A DNA stretch of 51,804 nt from CAZCDS01 sp964497585 (GTDB taxonomy: Bacteria; Desulfobacterota; Desulfomonilia; Desulfomonilales; Desulfomonilaceae), in NCBI GenBank assembly GCA_964497585.1, contig CAZCDS010000046.1, positions 1 to 51,804 on the forward strand, given 5' to 3'. The notes beneath the pieces are model-generated. The model was not told the DNA's origin and searched no databases. It saw nothing but the letters and a program-made list of their open reading frames with translations. Within the stretch, counting starts at the first letter, position 1. Each line of letters opens with the position of its first letter. Below are positions 24,304 to 32,390 of the stretch, one piece after another. The translations under genes and the position numbers were made by a program.

Positions 24304-24450
24304 GCCCACTCGACACAGGATAGGAAGAGGCTGACCGAATACGTCAAAGACCAGGAAGATCATCACAAGAAGGTGTCTTTTGCCGACGAGTTGCGTGCTT
24401 TGCTTATTGAGGCCGGAGTTGAATTTAATGAACAACGCCTCGTGAAGTAG
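24304..24450 (+). pseudogene. C-terminal remnant of IS200-like (RAYT) transposase
   Basis: The frame ending at TAG 24448-24450 reads 'STQDRKRLTEYVKDQEDHHK' followed by 'KVSFADELRALLIEAGVEFN' and EQRLVK. 'YI-NQ--HH---SF-DELR-LL---G-EF-E' is the standard C-terminus of REP-associated tyrosine transposases. The catalytic HUH and Tyr parts are not present upstream in any frame. CTTCA-loop and TGAAG-loop hairpins follow at 24465-24481 and 24556-24572. Confidence 0.65.
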
Positions 24451-24464
24451 GAATCATGATTAAT

Positions 24465-24572
24465 CGACCCCTTCAGGGTCGTTTGATACTATTGGGCGGG
24501 GACCGTTTTCCACGGGTTGAAACCCCTGGGAAAGAGGACGAACACCCATACGTTCGGACCCTGAAGGGGTCC
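24465..24572. repeat. Pair of REP-like hairpins (CTTCA / TGAAG loops)
   Basis: CGACCC-CTTCA-GGGTCG (24465-24481) and GGACCC-TGAAG-GGGTCC (24556-24572), both with perfect 6-bp stems. The segment between them (CACCCATACGTTCGGACCC) resembles the sequence before the hairpin at 21260 (CACACATACGTCCAGACCC), so the two loci carry related REP modules. Confidence 0.65.
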
Positions 24573-24676
24573 ACCGTGGGACGGAACACCATGTCGGACG
24601 AAAAAACGCAGGAGCCGGTTGATTTGCTGAGGCTCACACCGTATCACAGGGCCGTTTAGAGATTCCGGAAACAGCC

Positions 24677-26155
24677 TCAGAGGGAGTACGCGAAATCATT
24701 GTGGGCCATCATGGCAAGAATCGTGGAAATCCGCACCTCTCTCCTGAATACGTCTGGCAGGATTTTGAGAATGAACCGCGAACGCTTTACTTTCCAAGAG
24801 AAGAGCAGAGAGCACAGGCGAAGGGCGAAGAGGAGTCGATAGGTCAACTTCACCGGATCCTCCTCGTTGGCGCATTTCCAAAAGTCGATATCCCAGTAAT
24901 GGTGAAGCTTCTTTAATATGGAATCATAAGAATAGACAGCCCTGACAATCTTCTTGAATCCCGCCAGCAACTGCTCAGGCGGCATGGACGTGGGCATGAA
25001 CACCACATGCTTTGTATCATAGAGACTCCAGTCTTTGTGGAGGATCCGTCCCTCTGCTTCAAGCCGCTCGAACAGTTTTGTGCCGGGGAATGGGGTGAGG
25101 ATGTTGATGAGGGGCATCAACAGATTGGATTCTTCAATGAAGTCGATAAGCTCTTGAAACGCGGCTTCAGAGTCGTGGTCGTAGCCGACGATGAATGAGG
25201 CCTGTACCAGAATACCATGCGACTGAATGTTTTTAATTGCATCACTAAAGTCATACCTCAGATTCATCTTTTTGTGCATGCTCGCAAGGTTCTCTTTCGA
25301 GATGGACTCAATCCCTATGAAGATAACCCCGCAACCACTTTCCTTCATCAGATCGAGGAGTTCATCCTCGCGTGATATGCTAATCGGTGCCTGACACATC
25401 CAGTTGATATTGTGTGGTTTGAGCGTCAAGAACAGTTCTCTTGCAAAGGACTTGTGTGCCACAATATTGTCGTCGACAAAGAAAATCGCCTGTTTTTGCT
25501 TGTACTTGGAGTGAACCTGATTGATGTCGCTGATCTCCTGAACGACTTGTTCAACTGTTTTACTCCGGATATTCTGCCCGTTAAATGCGTACACGGAGCA
25601 GAACTCGCAGGTGAATGGGCACCCTCTCGTGGTTTGAATCATGTGAGAAAAGTACCGATCTATCGACAAGGATGATCTCTTGGGCATCGGGCAAGCTTTC
25701 AAGTCCGGGGACTCTTCGGCTTTGTAGAATCGTTTCAAATGACCTTTTTCTGCATCCTGGAGAACGAGAGGCCAGATAGTCTCCGCCTCCCCACTCACAA
25801 TCGTGTCACAATGCTCAAGAGCCTCATCCGGACACATCGACGGATGTATGCCCCCGAGGACTGTTGTCACTCCCCTTTTCTGGTACACCTCGGAAATGGC
25901 GTACGCTCTGGCGGCAAACATAGTCCGGACCGTGATCCCCACCAGATCGGCTTGCCAGCCGTAATCGATCTCTTCGATGTTCTCATCGAAGACCCTGATC
26001 TCATGCTTGTCCGGGGTGGCTGCTATCAGCGTGGGAATTGCCAAGATGTAGGAGAGGTATCTCCGCGAGAGCAAGAATCTCGAGTAGAATTCAAAATCGT
26101 AGAAGCTCTTTCCATCTGCGGTACTATTTTTGGGAATGACGAGAGCAATTCTCAT
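24677..26155 (-). CDS. B12-binding domain radical SAM enzyme
   Basis: 492 aa. The N-terminal cobalamin-binding-like domain (about residues 1-140) has 'VFDENIEEIDYGWQADLVGI' and 'TVLGGIHPSMCPDEALEHCD' but no DxHxxG, as in many base-off family members. The radical SAM core follows, with the cluster motif 'TTRGCPFTCEFCSVYAF' (Cys 179, 183 and 186), 'FFVDDNIVAHKSFARELF', 'GVIFIGIESISKENLASMHK' and 'GILVQASFIVGYDHDSE'. The C-terminal region (about 380-492) has 'LTPFPGTKLFERLEAEGRIL' and a DUF4070-like helical tail. Related architectures include lipid and hopanoid modifying methylases, but substrate assignment is not possible. No biosynthetic neighbour is nearby. It ends close to REP debris and appears monocistronic. 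Confidence 0.85.
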   Translation of the reverse strand: MRIALVIPKNSTADGKSFYDFEFYSRFLLSRRYLSYILAIPTLIAATPDKHEIRVFDENIEEIDYGWQADLVGITVRTMFAARAYAISEVYQKRGVTTVLGGIHPSMCPDEALEHCDTIVSGEAETIWPLVLQDAEKGHLKRFYKAEESPDLKACPMPKRSSLSIDRYFSHMIQTTRGCPFTCEFCSVYAFNGQNIRSKTVEQVVQEISDINQVHSKYKQKQAIFFVDDNIVAHKSFARELFLTLKPHNINWMCQAPISISREDELLDLMKESGCGVIFIGIESISKENLASMHKKMNLRYDFSDAIKNIQSHGILVQASFIVGYDHDSEAAFQELIDFIEESNLLMPLINILTPFPGTKLFERLEAEGRILHKDWSLYDTKHVVFMPTSMPPEQLLAGFKKIVRAVYSYDSILKKLHHYWDIDFWKCANEEDPVKLTYRLLFALRLCSLLFSWKVKRSRFILKILPDVFRREVRISTILAMMAHNDFAYSL

Positions 26156-26502
26156 AAGACGTTGAACCTTTGTCGAGAACCGGGGATATTCGCCTTCTGC
26201 GGATCTCCGTGATCTTGAGACCGCTGACGACTTGATCGGCAGTCACTGCATGTCGGAATCACGGCTCTGCCCCGAAAAATGCCGCGGTGACGCCAATCGT
26301 CGCCTTCAGGAGAGGATACCTCATGCCTCCGCCGCGGTCAATCTATAATGGTCTGCGAAAACTGTACAGGAAGCTTAAGCGCATAGGAGAAGCTTGGGCG
26401 AGAAACCTCGGCGTAATCATCGAGACAAGTCTGTGTACGTCGGCCAGCCGTATCGAGAAAGGGAGACAAACAGGGAGGTTTCCTTGAGCCGTCGTCGAAT
26501 AT
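26156..26502. other. Intergenic region
   Basis: No recognised gene. A short plus-strand frame (ATG 26323 to 26487, basic and unassignable) is the only candidate, and I consider it noise. Confidence 0.3.
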
Positions 26503-26748
26503 CTAATCGAGTGTCTGCACTGGTCTCGCGTGAACTAATTCCCGTATGAGACAATCTTCTACTCGATAACGATGTTTTTTCGATGGCTGACCATCAGCGT
26601 CCCTCCACGCAAGGTTAACGTGGCCTTGCTCAAAGCTCAGAATGATATACTCGCCATCCGGCATGATGCAACCGTGAAGACTTGCTTTCCCGAAGAGCCT
26701 GTATTCGGCTCGGATTCCTTTCAGGTGAATGGTATGTCCGGCCTCCAT
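26503..26748 (-). CDS. Small uncharacterised protein with strong ribosome binding site
   Basis: 81 aa from ATG 26748, preceded by AAAGGAGGAGTA, an excellent site. The longer frame (26808) would begin upstream of this site and is not needed. The sequence has alternating short strands, 'GHTIHLKGIRAEYRLFGKAS', 'CIMPDGEYIILSFEQGHVNL' and 'KHRYRVEDCLIRELVHARPV', with no signal or membrane segment. It suggests a small beta-barrel or ferredoxin-like cytoplasmic protein. No family was recognised. It lies 146 bases downstream of rpsU on the same strand. Confidence 0.6.
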   Translation of the reverse strand: MEAGHTIHLKGIRAEYRLFGKASLHGCIMPDGEYIILSFEQGHVNLAWRDADGQPSKKHRYRVEDCLIRELVHARPVQTLD

Positions 26749-26893
26749 TACTCCTCCTTTGGGCGTCGAGCAGGCGGAGAACGTGAACTGAGCCTTAGGC
26801 GGGAACACGGACCGGATCCGGCAACGTGTTCCAATCTCCGCTCCATATTTTGTTCGTTCAGTCCTCGTAGAGCCAGCGCATGGTTTGGCGGGC

Positions 26894-27103
26894 TTACCTC
26901 ACCCTCATTCGCCGCATTCTTCTCAATTTCCTGAGAATTCTCTTGCGGGCCAAAACAGACTTCTTCTTCCTTTTGACGCTCGGTTTGTCGTATCCGCGGC
27001 GCCGCTTGGTCTCTCTCAGAACTCCCGACCGCTGCACCTGTTTCTTGAATCTCTTCAGGGCACTTTCGAAAGTCTCGTCTTCTCTAACGACAACTCCTGG
27101 CAT
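26894..27103 (-). CDS. rpsU: Small-subunit ribosomal protein bS21
   Basis: 69 aa from ATG 27103. It begins 'MPGVVVREDETFESALKRFK', then 'KQVQRSGVLRETKRRRGYDK', and ends in a very basic tail ('KKKSVLARKRILRKLRRM'). This is the standard bS21 profile, binding near the 3' end of 16S rRNA on the 30S subunit. An in-frame start four codons upstream (27115) is less likely. It lies 285 bases downstream of an RRM RNA-binding protein gene on the same strand, an association known from cyanobacterial rbp-rpsU operons. Confidence 0.93.
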   Translation of the reverse strand: MPGVVVREDETFESALKRFKKQVQRSGVLRETKRRRGYDKPSVKRKKKSVLARKRILRKLRRMRRMRVR

Positions 27104-27388
27104 AGGTAGCAGCACTTTCCTTAGGTGGCTGAAAGCTGAGAGTCTCGTACGACCCGAACCCAGCCAGGCGACAGGCCGATAGTGACTGCCGCACGAAACG
27201 CGCCACCAAGTCAGACTGGTGGGTCACAGGGTCTTCACACCCACAATCCGAGGGGTCTGTCCTTTCCGGGCCAAAGAGATTCGCCATGATGCGCGTCTCA
27301 TTTGGCCCGGCAGGTTCTCTCTTTAGGAAAGGCGAGGGCTTGCGTGGCAAGCCTCACCTTCCCGCATTACGTCCCTGAGAACAGGGGG

Positions 27389-27676
27389 CTACCACCGGGA
27401 GTCTCGACCCCGTCCGCCGCCGGTCTGTCTCTTGGGCTTGGCCTCGTTGACCTTGAGGTTCCGGCCACCCAAGTCCCTGGAATCCAGTTCCTGGATGGCT
27501 TTCATGCCTTCTTCACGCGTCGCCATTTCGATGAAGCCGAACCCGCGAGAGCGCCCGGTGAATTGATCGGAAATTATCCTGACTGAATCCACTGCTCCGT
27601 ACGCTTCAAAAAGCTCCCGCAGTTCAGGCTCAGCGGTGTCAAACGATAGGTTTCCGACGTAAATGTTGATGCTCAT
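27389..27676 (-). CDS. Single-RRM RNA-binding protein
   Basis: 95 aa. RNP2 is 'IYVGNL' at residues 5-10 and RNP1 is 'RGFGFIEM' at about 44-51. The RRM fold is complete to about residue 80 and is followed by a short Gly/Arg tail ('RQTGGGRGRDSRW'). Proteins of this kind bind single-stranded RNA and in cyanobacteria are often cold-induced. AAAGGA precedes the ATG. A near-perfect promoter about 200 bases upstream gives a long leader, and rpsU follows on the same strand. Cold or RNA-level control is inference from the cyanobacterial parallel. Confidence 0.92.
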   Translation of the reverse strand: MSINIYVGNLSFDTAEPELRELFEAYGAVDSVRIISDQFTGRSRGFGFIEMATREEGMKAIQELDSRDLGGRNLKVNEAKPKRQTGGGRGRDSRW

Positions 27677-27881
27677 TGATTAGGTCCTTTCAAAGATCAC
27701 ACTCATACGGTTATTCTTGAGTGTGGTTGTGGGATTCCGGAACTCTCGATGTGCGGGGACTTGCGTGAAGGTCAGATGACTGGTGAAATCCTCGGTACGG
27801 GCGTCCTCATCCGTGTTGATGACTTTTCGTATTCCGCCCGCTGTTCCGTAGGAATGAAGGAGAAACACAAATTATGAATTC

Positions 27882-27910
27882 ATATTAACAACCACTTTTT
27901 TATATGTCAA
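27882..27910 (-). promoter_or_regulatory. Consensus sigma70 promoter of the RRM-rpsU operon
   Basis: On the minus strand TTGACA (27910-27905), 17-base spacer, TAATAT (27887-27882), in an AT-rich patch. Predicted transcription start is about 27875, leaving a leader of about 200 bases before ATG 27676. It is the best -35/-10 pair I found in the window. Confidence 0.72.
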
Positions 27911-28335
27911 GTCCGGCGGAATCACTCGGACTCTTTGTCGGATTTCATTTGACGCAAGCCTCTACAATGACTGTCGAAACGTGTCATAGTGCTCCATCGT
28001 TTTTCGTTACTTCGAATTTTTGGTACGTTTCCGAAGAGGCGCGGAGGCTGCGTCGAGACCAAGGCAGTCTCAAGTACCTATTAATCTTATCCCGTCGTAA
28101 TCAGGACTTGTGTACCGAAACCCTTGAGCCCCGGATTTGGGTATTTCTTGAGATTGCCGCAAGCACATTATTGTGCCGTTATTCAGCACACCAGGTTCCT
28201 GATAACCTCGTAACCGGCAAGAGTGCCGGGCTCAGAGAAGGGGGATCAAGCGAGGCCGGCATGCGCGGGGGGCCCGGACGTTTTGTTCCCGGATCGCACA
28301 GCGACAAGAGGCTATTCTGGGAAACCCATTGAAAT
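27911..28335. other. Intergenic region upstream of paralog 2
   Basis: A plus-strand frame at 27904-28332 exists, but it has low-complexity composition and no ribosome binding site, and it overlaps the promoter above. I do not regard it as a gene. Confidence 0.35.
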
Positions 28336-29262
28336 ATGAGCCATTCAAATATGATCAAATATGAAATAAGGGACGCCCTTCACTTCTGTAACGTACCGCT
28401 TTTCCGCGCAATTTGGGAGGCCCAGATACGGGGAGCTCTGCCCGTCATCGGCGCGACAATAACGTCGGTCTCGTCCCTATTCGCCATCCTGTCGCCTATT
28501 GCGGCCGTCTGCGGCGATGCCGAGAAAGAGTCCGGAATTTTCTTTTCCGTTCCTGTCGATTGCAGTTTAGTGGGACGCAAAGGCATCCGCTTGGGTCACG
28601 CGTTTAGCGAGGGGCTCAATGTGGTTTTGTTGGGAGCAATGGAATCCTGTAGAGCCAAGACCAGAAAGACGTTCACCGCCGAGTATTTTGACGCCGGAAC
28701 TTACGGGCCGGACGCCCTATCCAAGGAAACGTATCTGGTGTACGGTGACGAATGCTCTGCCGCCGGAGACAACAAAATGTGGTCCGGGAATTTCAGAACT
28801 GCTGTTGTTTCAGCCGATCCTCCAACCGTTCATCTGATCCAGCCAAAAGATGATACGTCTCCCGTTCCCAGAGAGATCGAATCGAAGGCCCGCAGACTCG
28901 TGGAATTTTCCGAATGGGATCCATGTTCCTATAAGTCAAGGAGGGTCGGTGTGGGTATTGCCGACTCGTGGCCTGAGGTGATCCGGGCGGAGAATGTTGC
29001 ATTACTGATGTTCCACCTGATAGTTTTTGCGGGGGAGCCGGAAGAAAACGGACCGGCGGTTCTGGTTGTCGACAATCACGTCTTCCGATTGACGGGGTGC
29101 TGCCAACGGGGACCTCTGTTTTTCTCGGTGAATGACAAATTGCATCTCGCGTATGAAGAATCACGGTGCTGGTGGCGCTGTGGTGAGCAGACTTTTGTCG
29201 TCTATGACTTGTCGAGCGGCAGGCCGGAGGTAGTTTTTCGGGTTTCGACCGATATTGACTGA
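28336..29262 (+). CDS. Cys-bearing protein of unknown function, paralog 2, altered 5' end
   Basis: Up to 308 aa from ATG 28336. From about residue 38 it aligns without major gaps with the 22508-23323 protein: 'SPIAAVCGDAEKESGIFFSV', 'EGLNVVLLGAMESCRAKTRK', 'PPTVHLIQPKDDTSPVPREI', 'VALLMFHLIVFAGEPEENGP', 'VFRLTGCCQRGPLFFSVN' and 'CWWRCGEQTFVVYDL'. The codon that corresponds to the paralog's initiating ATG is ATC (28447-28449). The 37 codons before it lie partly in a ~95-bp repeat also found at 31809-31900. The protein therefore either starts upstream and carries an odd extension before its signal sequence, or the gene is impaired. The ribosome binding site at 28336 is poor. Confidence 0.6.
   Translation: MSHSNMIKYEIRDALHFCNVPLFRAIWEAQIRGALPVIGATITSVSSLFAILSPIAAVCGDAEKESGIFFSVPVDCSLVGRKGIRLGHAFSEGLNVVLLGAMESCRAKTRKTFTAEYFDAGTYGPDALSKETYLVYGDECSAAGDNKMWSGNFRTAVVSADPPTVHLIQPKDDTSPVPREIESKARRLVEFSEWDPCSYKSRRVGVGIADSWPEVIRAENVALLMFHLIVFAGEPEENGPAVLVVDNHVFRLTGCCQRGPLFFSVNDKLHLAYEESRCWWRCGEQTFVVYDLSSGRPEVVFRVSTDID
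28367..28458 (+). repeat. ~95-bp direct repeat, copy 1
   Basis: Runs from AAGGGACGCCCTTC through GTACCGCTTTTCCGCG and CAATTTGGGAGGCCCAGA to ATCGGCGCGACAA. It matches 31809-31900 at most positions and covers the 5' part of the paralog 2 frame. Confidence 0.6.
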
Positions 29263-29893
29263 TACTAAGACACTTTGCCGTTTCGCCTCGCGTCCCGCGC
29301 TTCGGCCTTCTTTTTGGTCCCCAGCCTCCATACTCACTGGTCGGTGCAGAGCCTTGGACAGCCCGGGCTAGGTCTTCAACAAAAAAAAGCCTCTTGGCAC
29401 ATTCTGAGAAAGAATAGCCGGTTAGAATTGGGCGAAACTCCTGGGCTGATTGTCGTTGACCCTTCTGTCAAGAGATGGTAGCGTTATGATTTGGTCATTT
29501 CTTGGCTCATAATACATACCTCCGGATTGGGGTCTCCGGTTACCTGACAGGGCAGAGAGAAAGTCCGGTCGGGTTGAGGAACACCCACGACAGGCCGAGC
29601 AGGCTCTCAACGTTTGGTGCACGAAGCTCTGTTGTTGCAGCTCTCGGTGGGTCGCGGCGAGGCGCCCAGCGTATCCCGCACCAAACGAGGTGCAGGAGGA
29701 TCAGGCAACGCCAGTTCCTTCGACGTGCATTCCCCGGCGGAAGCTCGGAATAAGAGACCGGGAAGATTTTTCAAGAGTCGGATCGGTGATCGAGACGAGG
29801 AAGCTGTCCCCGCGGATAGAACCACGTCCATGAGTGCGGGGATGTACGAGCATTGCCCAACGTCCGGCTTCGCGATGCATCGGGAGGCGAATT
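29263..29893. other. Intergenic region
   Basis: About 630 bases with no recognised gene. Open frames here are short and lack ribosome binding sites. No strong hairpin was noted. Confidence 0.4.
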
Positions 29894-31711
29894 ATGGCAT
29901 GGGTCCGGTTTGTTGTCGTTGTGGTAGCCATCTGGATGGCTGGGGGTCCTGCGTTTGCCTGGGAATTCTCCATGAGGGGAGAGCTTAAATGGAATATCTA
30001 CAATCTCTGGTGCGGAGGTTCCTATCAACTCTTCGGACCCCATGACGCGGACGCTGGGGCCGGTCCCCGCGGATATGCCCTTAACAACAGGAATCTCTGG
30101 GGAGGAGTGAACGATTTCTACAATCGTTTCTACTCCAGTTATGCCGCTGTTCAGACCACGTACATGGACCTCTATCCGCAAATACGGATTAACCGTGCCC
30201 TGCGCATCAGCAGCAAGCTTCGTATTGGTAGTGAAGACGCGGAGGCTGCAGGAGAATACCGTAATAACAGCCACTTTCCCGGCACGGATCGAGCGTTCGG
30301 TGAAGTCTATGTATCCCAGTTGTGGGTTACGGCTGACGTCCCCTGGGGGGTAGTGCTCTTCGGCAAAAGACCGGCTACTTTCGGTATCGGCACGTGGTTT
30401 TCCAGTGCAAACACTACAACCGAATCGTTGGCCCTCATCGTTCCGTACGGACCATTCCGATTCATTTGCAGCTATTTTCCGGTTCGACCCGCGCATTGGT
30501 GGGCCGGTGACCATCTATTCTTCGGTTATGATGATCTCCCTCTTGTGGACGCGAGCCGCAGCAATTGGGCTCGTATCAATAGAGTCCCCGAAGGAGACGA
30601 CGCCAGCGTGCACCGATCTCCTGAATTCGGCGTCGGCCTCACGTACCAATCCGGATCATTTGAGATGGGAGCCTATTACCATCATGTGCGGTGGCATGCA
30701 GGGCCTGAGGCATATTCGGATATCCAGTTCGTGATGGTTCCTCGCGATTTCGAGGCTTCATGGGGCGTGTTGTACACCAAGTACAATAACGGTCGTTTCT
30801 TCTTCAATGCCGAATTGGACGCCTTCTACGGCACGGTCAGAAATGGGCATAGTCAGCTCTATGTGAGTCCCTATAACGACAGCCCCTTTGTTGACTTTCA
30901 GGCACCGGATTCCGGCAGTGTATTTCAGTCAACGTACACGGAAATGTTGCGCGCCGCGATTGAAACGGGACTGATTTTCGGTCCGACCAAGATAACCGCA
31001 ATGTGGGCCTGGATTCCGGGATTCGATCGGCGGCACGGCATCTACATCGACAGGCAACCGAATTCCGTCTGGTTGGCGGAGAACGCGCAGAATACACCAT
31101 TTGTGGAACACAAGAGGCCGCCGGGAATGATCACGTTAGACGCCAATTACGCTAATGCGGGCTTCTTCAAGCCGTACAGCTATCTCCTTGCCTTTCAGTA
31201 CGGCAGTGGCGTCGGTACGGGTACTGGTCTCGTAGGGGGGGACGATCCCAAGACCGATCTCAATCGAGACGGCCAGATGCTTGACGCCAACGTGTACGCA
31301 GCCAGAATAGATTATGCGGTTGCAGCGAATCTCAATCTGTGGGTGAGCTTTCTCTGGGCCGAGAGGCTGAGCCACGGATACGGCTGGGGCCATATCGGAA
31401 TCACCGGCTTTCCGGAACACCCCGAATACGACAACCGGGGATCATTTAACGCCCCGTCTCCCGCCATACCCGACAACTTTCTCGGCTACGAGTGGAACAT
31501 CGGGTTCGCATGGAAACTCCTGGAGGGTCTCACTCTTGAGTGGAGGCTTGCGTACTGGCAGCCGGGTGACTGGTGGAAGTTCGCGGTCGTGTCCAAGAGC
31601 AATCCAAACTGGGCGGACCCTGACGACGATCCTGTTCTCTTCGGCACATGGCCTGACAGAGCCATAGACCCGATATACGGCATGGAGATCGTTACAACGG
31701 TCGCCTTCTGA
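29894..31711 (+). CDS. Large outer-membrane beta-barrel protein
   Basis: 605 aa from ATG 29894, with GGGAGG eight bases upstream. Residues 1-22 form a signal peptide ('VVVVVAIWMAGGPAFAWEF'). The mature part is rich in alternating aromatic strands and Tyr/Trp/Asn turns ('RGELKWNIYNLWCGGSYQLF', 'SFEMGAYYHHVRWHAGPEAY', 'FKPYSYLLAFQYGSG') and ends in 'EIVTTVAF', with a terminal Phe as expected for BAM substrates. It is probably a porin-like or alginate-export-like barrel. I recognise the type from Desulfobacterota genomes but cannot assign a transported solute. It stands alone, with no transporter operon. Confidence 0.7.
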   Translation: MAWVRFVVVVVAIWMAGGPAFAWEFSMRGELKWNIYNLWCGGSYQLFGPHDADAGAGPRGYALNNRNLWGGVNDFYNRFYSSYAAVQTTYMDLYPQIRINRALRISSKLRIGSEDAEAAGEYRNNSHFPGTDRAFGEVYVSQLWVTADVPWGVVLFGKRPATFGIGTWFSSANTTTESLALIVPYGPFRFICSYFPVRPAHWWAGDHLFFGYDDLPLVDASRSNWARINRVPEGDDASVHRSPEFGVGLTYQSGSFEMGAYYHHVRWHAGPEAYSDIQFVMVPRDFEASWGVLYTKYNNGRFFFNAELDAFYGTVRNGHSQLYVSPYNDSPFVDFQAPDSGSVFQSTYTEMLRAAIETGLIFGPTKITAMWAWIPGFDRRHGIYIDRQPNSVWLAENAQNTPFVEHKRPPGMITLDANYANAGFFKPYSYLLAFQYGSGVGTGTGLVGGDDPKTDLNRDGQMLDANVYAARIDYAVAANLNLWVSFLWAERLSHGYGWGHIGITGFPEHPEYDNRGSFNAPSPAIPDNFLGYEWNIGFAWKLLEGLTLEWRLAYWQPGDWWKFAVVSKSNPNWADPDDDPVLFGTWPDRAIDPIYGMEIVTTVAF

Positions 31712-31955
31712 TTGCCGGCAGCCCCGCGTCCCGTTCGATGCGGGTGCGAACAGACTCGGGCCGCTACCGCATTCACGCGGGAAGAAGGGCGCTGCACGGG
31801 TAACAGAGAGGGAGACGCCCTGTTCTTCTTTCCCGTACCGTTCCACCGTGCAATTTGGGAGGACCGGACACGAGGAGCTCAGCCAAACATCGGCGCGACA
31901 CGGCAGACGGGTTAATGTCCGCTTTCAGAACAAGCTGAGGTAACCAAGGGCGTCC
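31712..31955. other. Spacer holding repeat copy 2
   Basis: Contains the ~95-bp repeat copy (31809-31900) and no recognised gene. Confidence 0.4.
31809..31900 (+). repeat. ~95-bp direct repeat, copy 2
   Basis: GGGAGACGCCCTGTTCTTC, GTACCGTTCCACCGTG, CAATTTGGGAGGACCGGACA, ATCGGCGCGACA. It is colinear with 28367-28458. After GCGACA the two copies diverge, so only the 5' part of the paralog gene is represented here. Confidence 0.6.
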
Positions 31956-32153
31956 TCAATTCGGCTCACGGGGGGACTGGTCCCCCAGAATTAGACACAC
32001 AAAGCAGGGAGGAGCCAACCTTTCGCCGGCCTGACCGCAGATCTTACGCCTCCCGAAACCGATGGTGAACGCGTCCGAGTCGGTCGGGCTCAATAAGGTT
32101 GAACGCATTGCTACGGCTGCTACTACGATAATTGCCTTGACCATCCCTTTCAT
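31956..32153 (-). CDS. Possible small exported peptide, weak
   Basis: 65 codons from ATG 32153 starting 'MKGMVKAIIVVAAVAM', which looks like a short signal sequence, followed by 'DSDAFTIGFGRRKICGQAGE' and a Cys-containing tail. GGGGGC precedes the ATG at a short distance. No family was recognised. It may be a decayed gene. Confidence 0.25.
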   Translation of the reverse strand: MKGMVKAIIVVAAVAMRSTLLSPTDSDAFTIGFGRRKICGQAGERLAPPCFVCLILGDQSPREPN

Positions 32154-32390
32154 TGCCCCCGTTTCTTTCTCGAGAAGCCTTTTCTCCCGTGAACCGGGCC
32201 CTTGATGGGCAGGTCGGAAAGGATCCAGCCCGTTCTTGCAACGGGCATCATTCGGCAACCTCCTCCATGCGGGTTCTCTTGGACCATGCAGCGAGCGTCC
32301 GAGGAGGTTTAACACTCGGATCGGGGCCCCATTCCGCCGAACACTTCACTTTGAGGATTCAGTTGTTCAAAGGGGAATACGAGCGAGTGA

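Noticed and set aside
27904..28332. Plus-strand 142-codon frame
   Set aside because: Starts inside the promoter of the RRM gene, lacks a ribosome binding site and shows no domain-like pattern.
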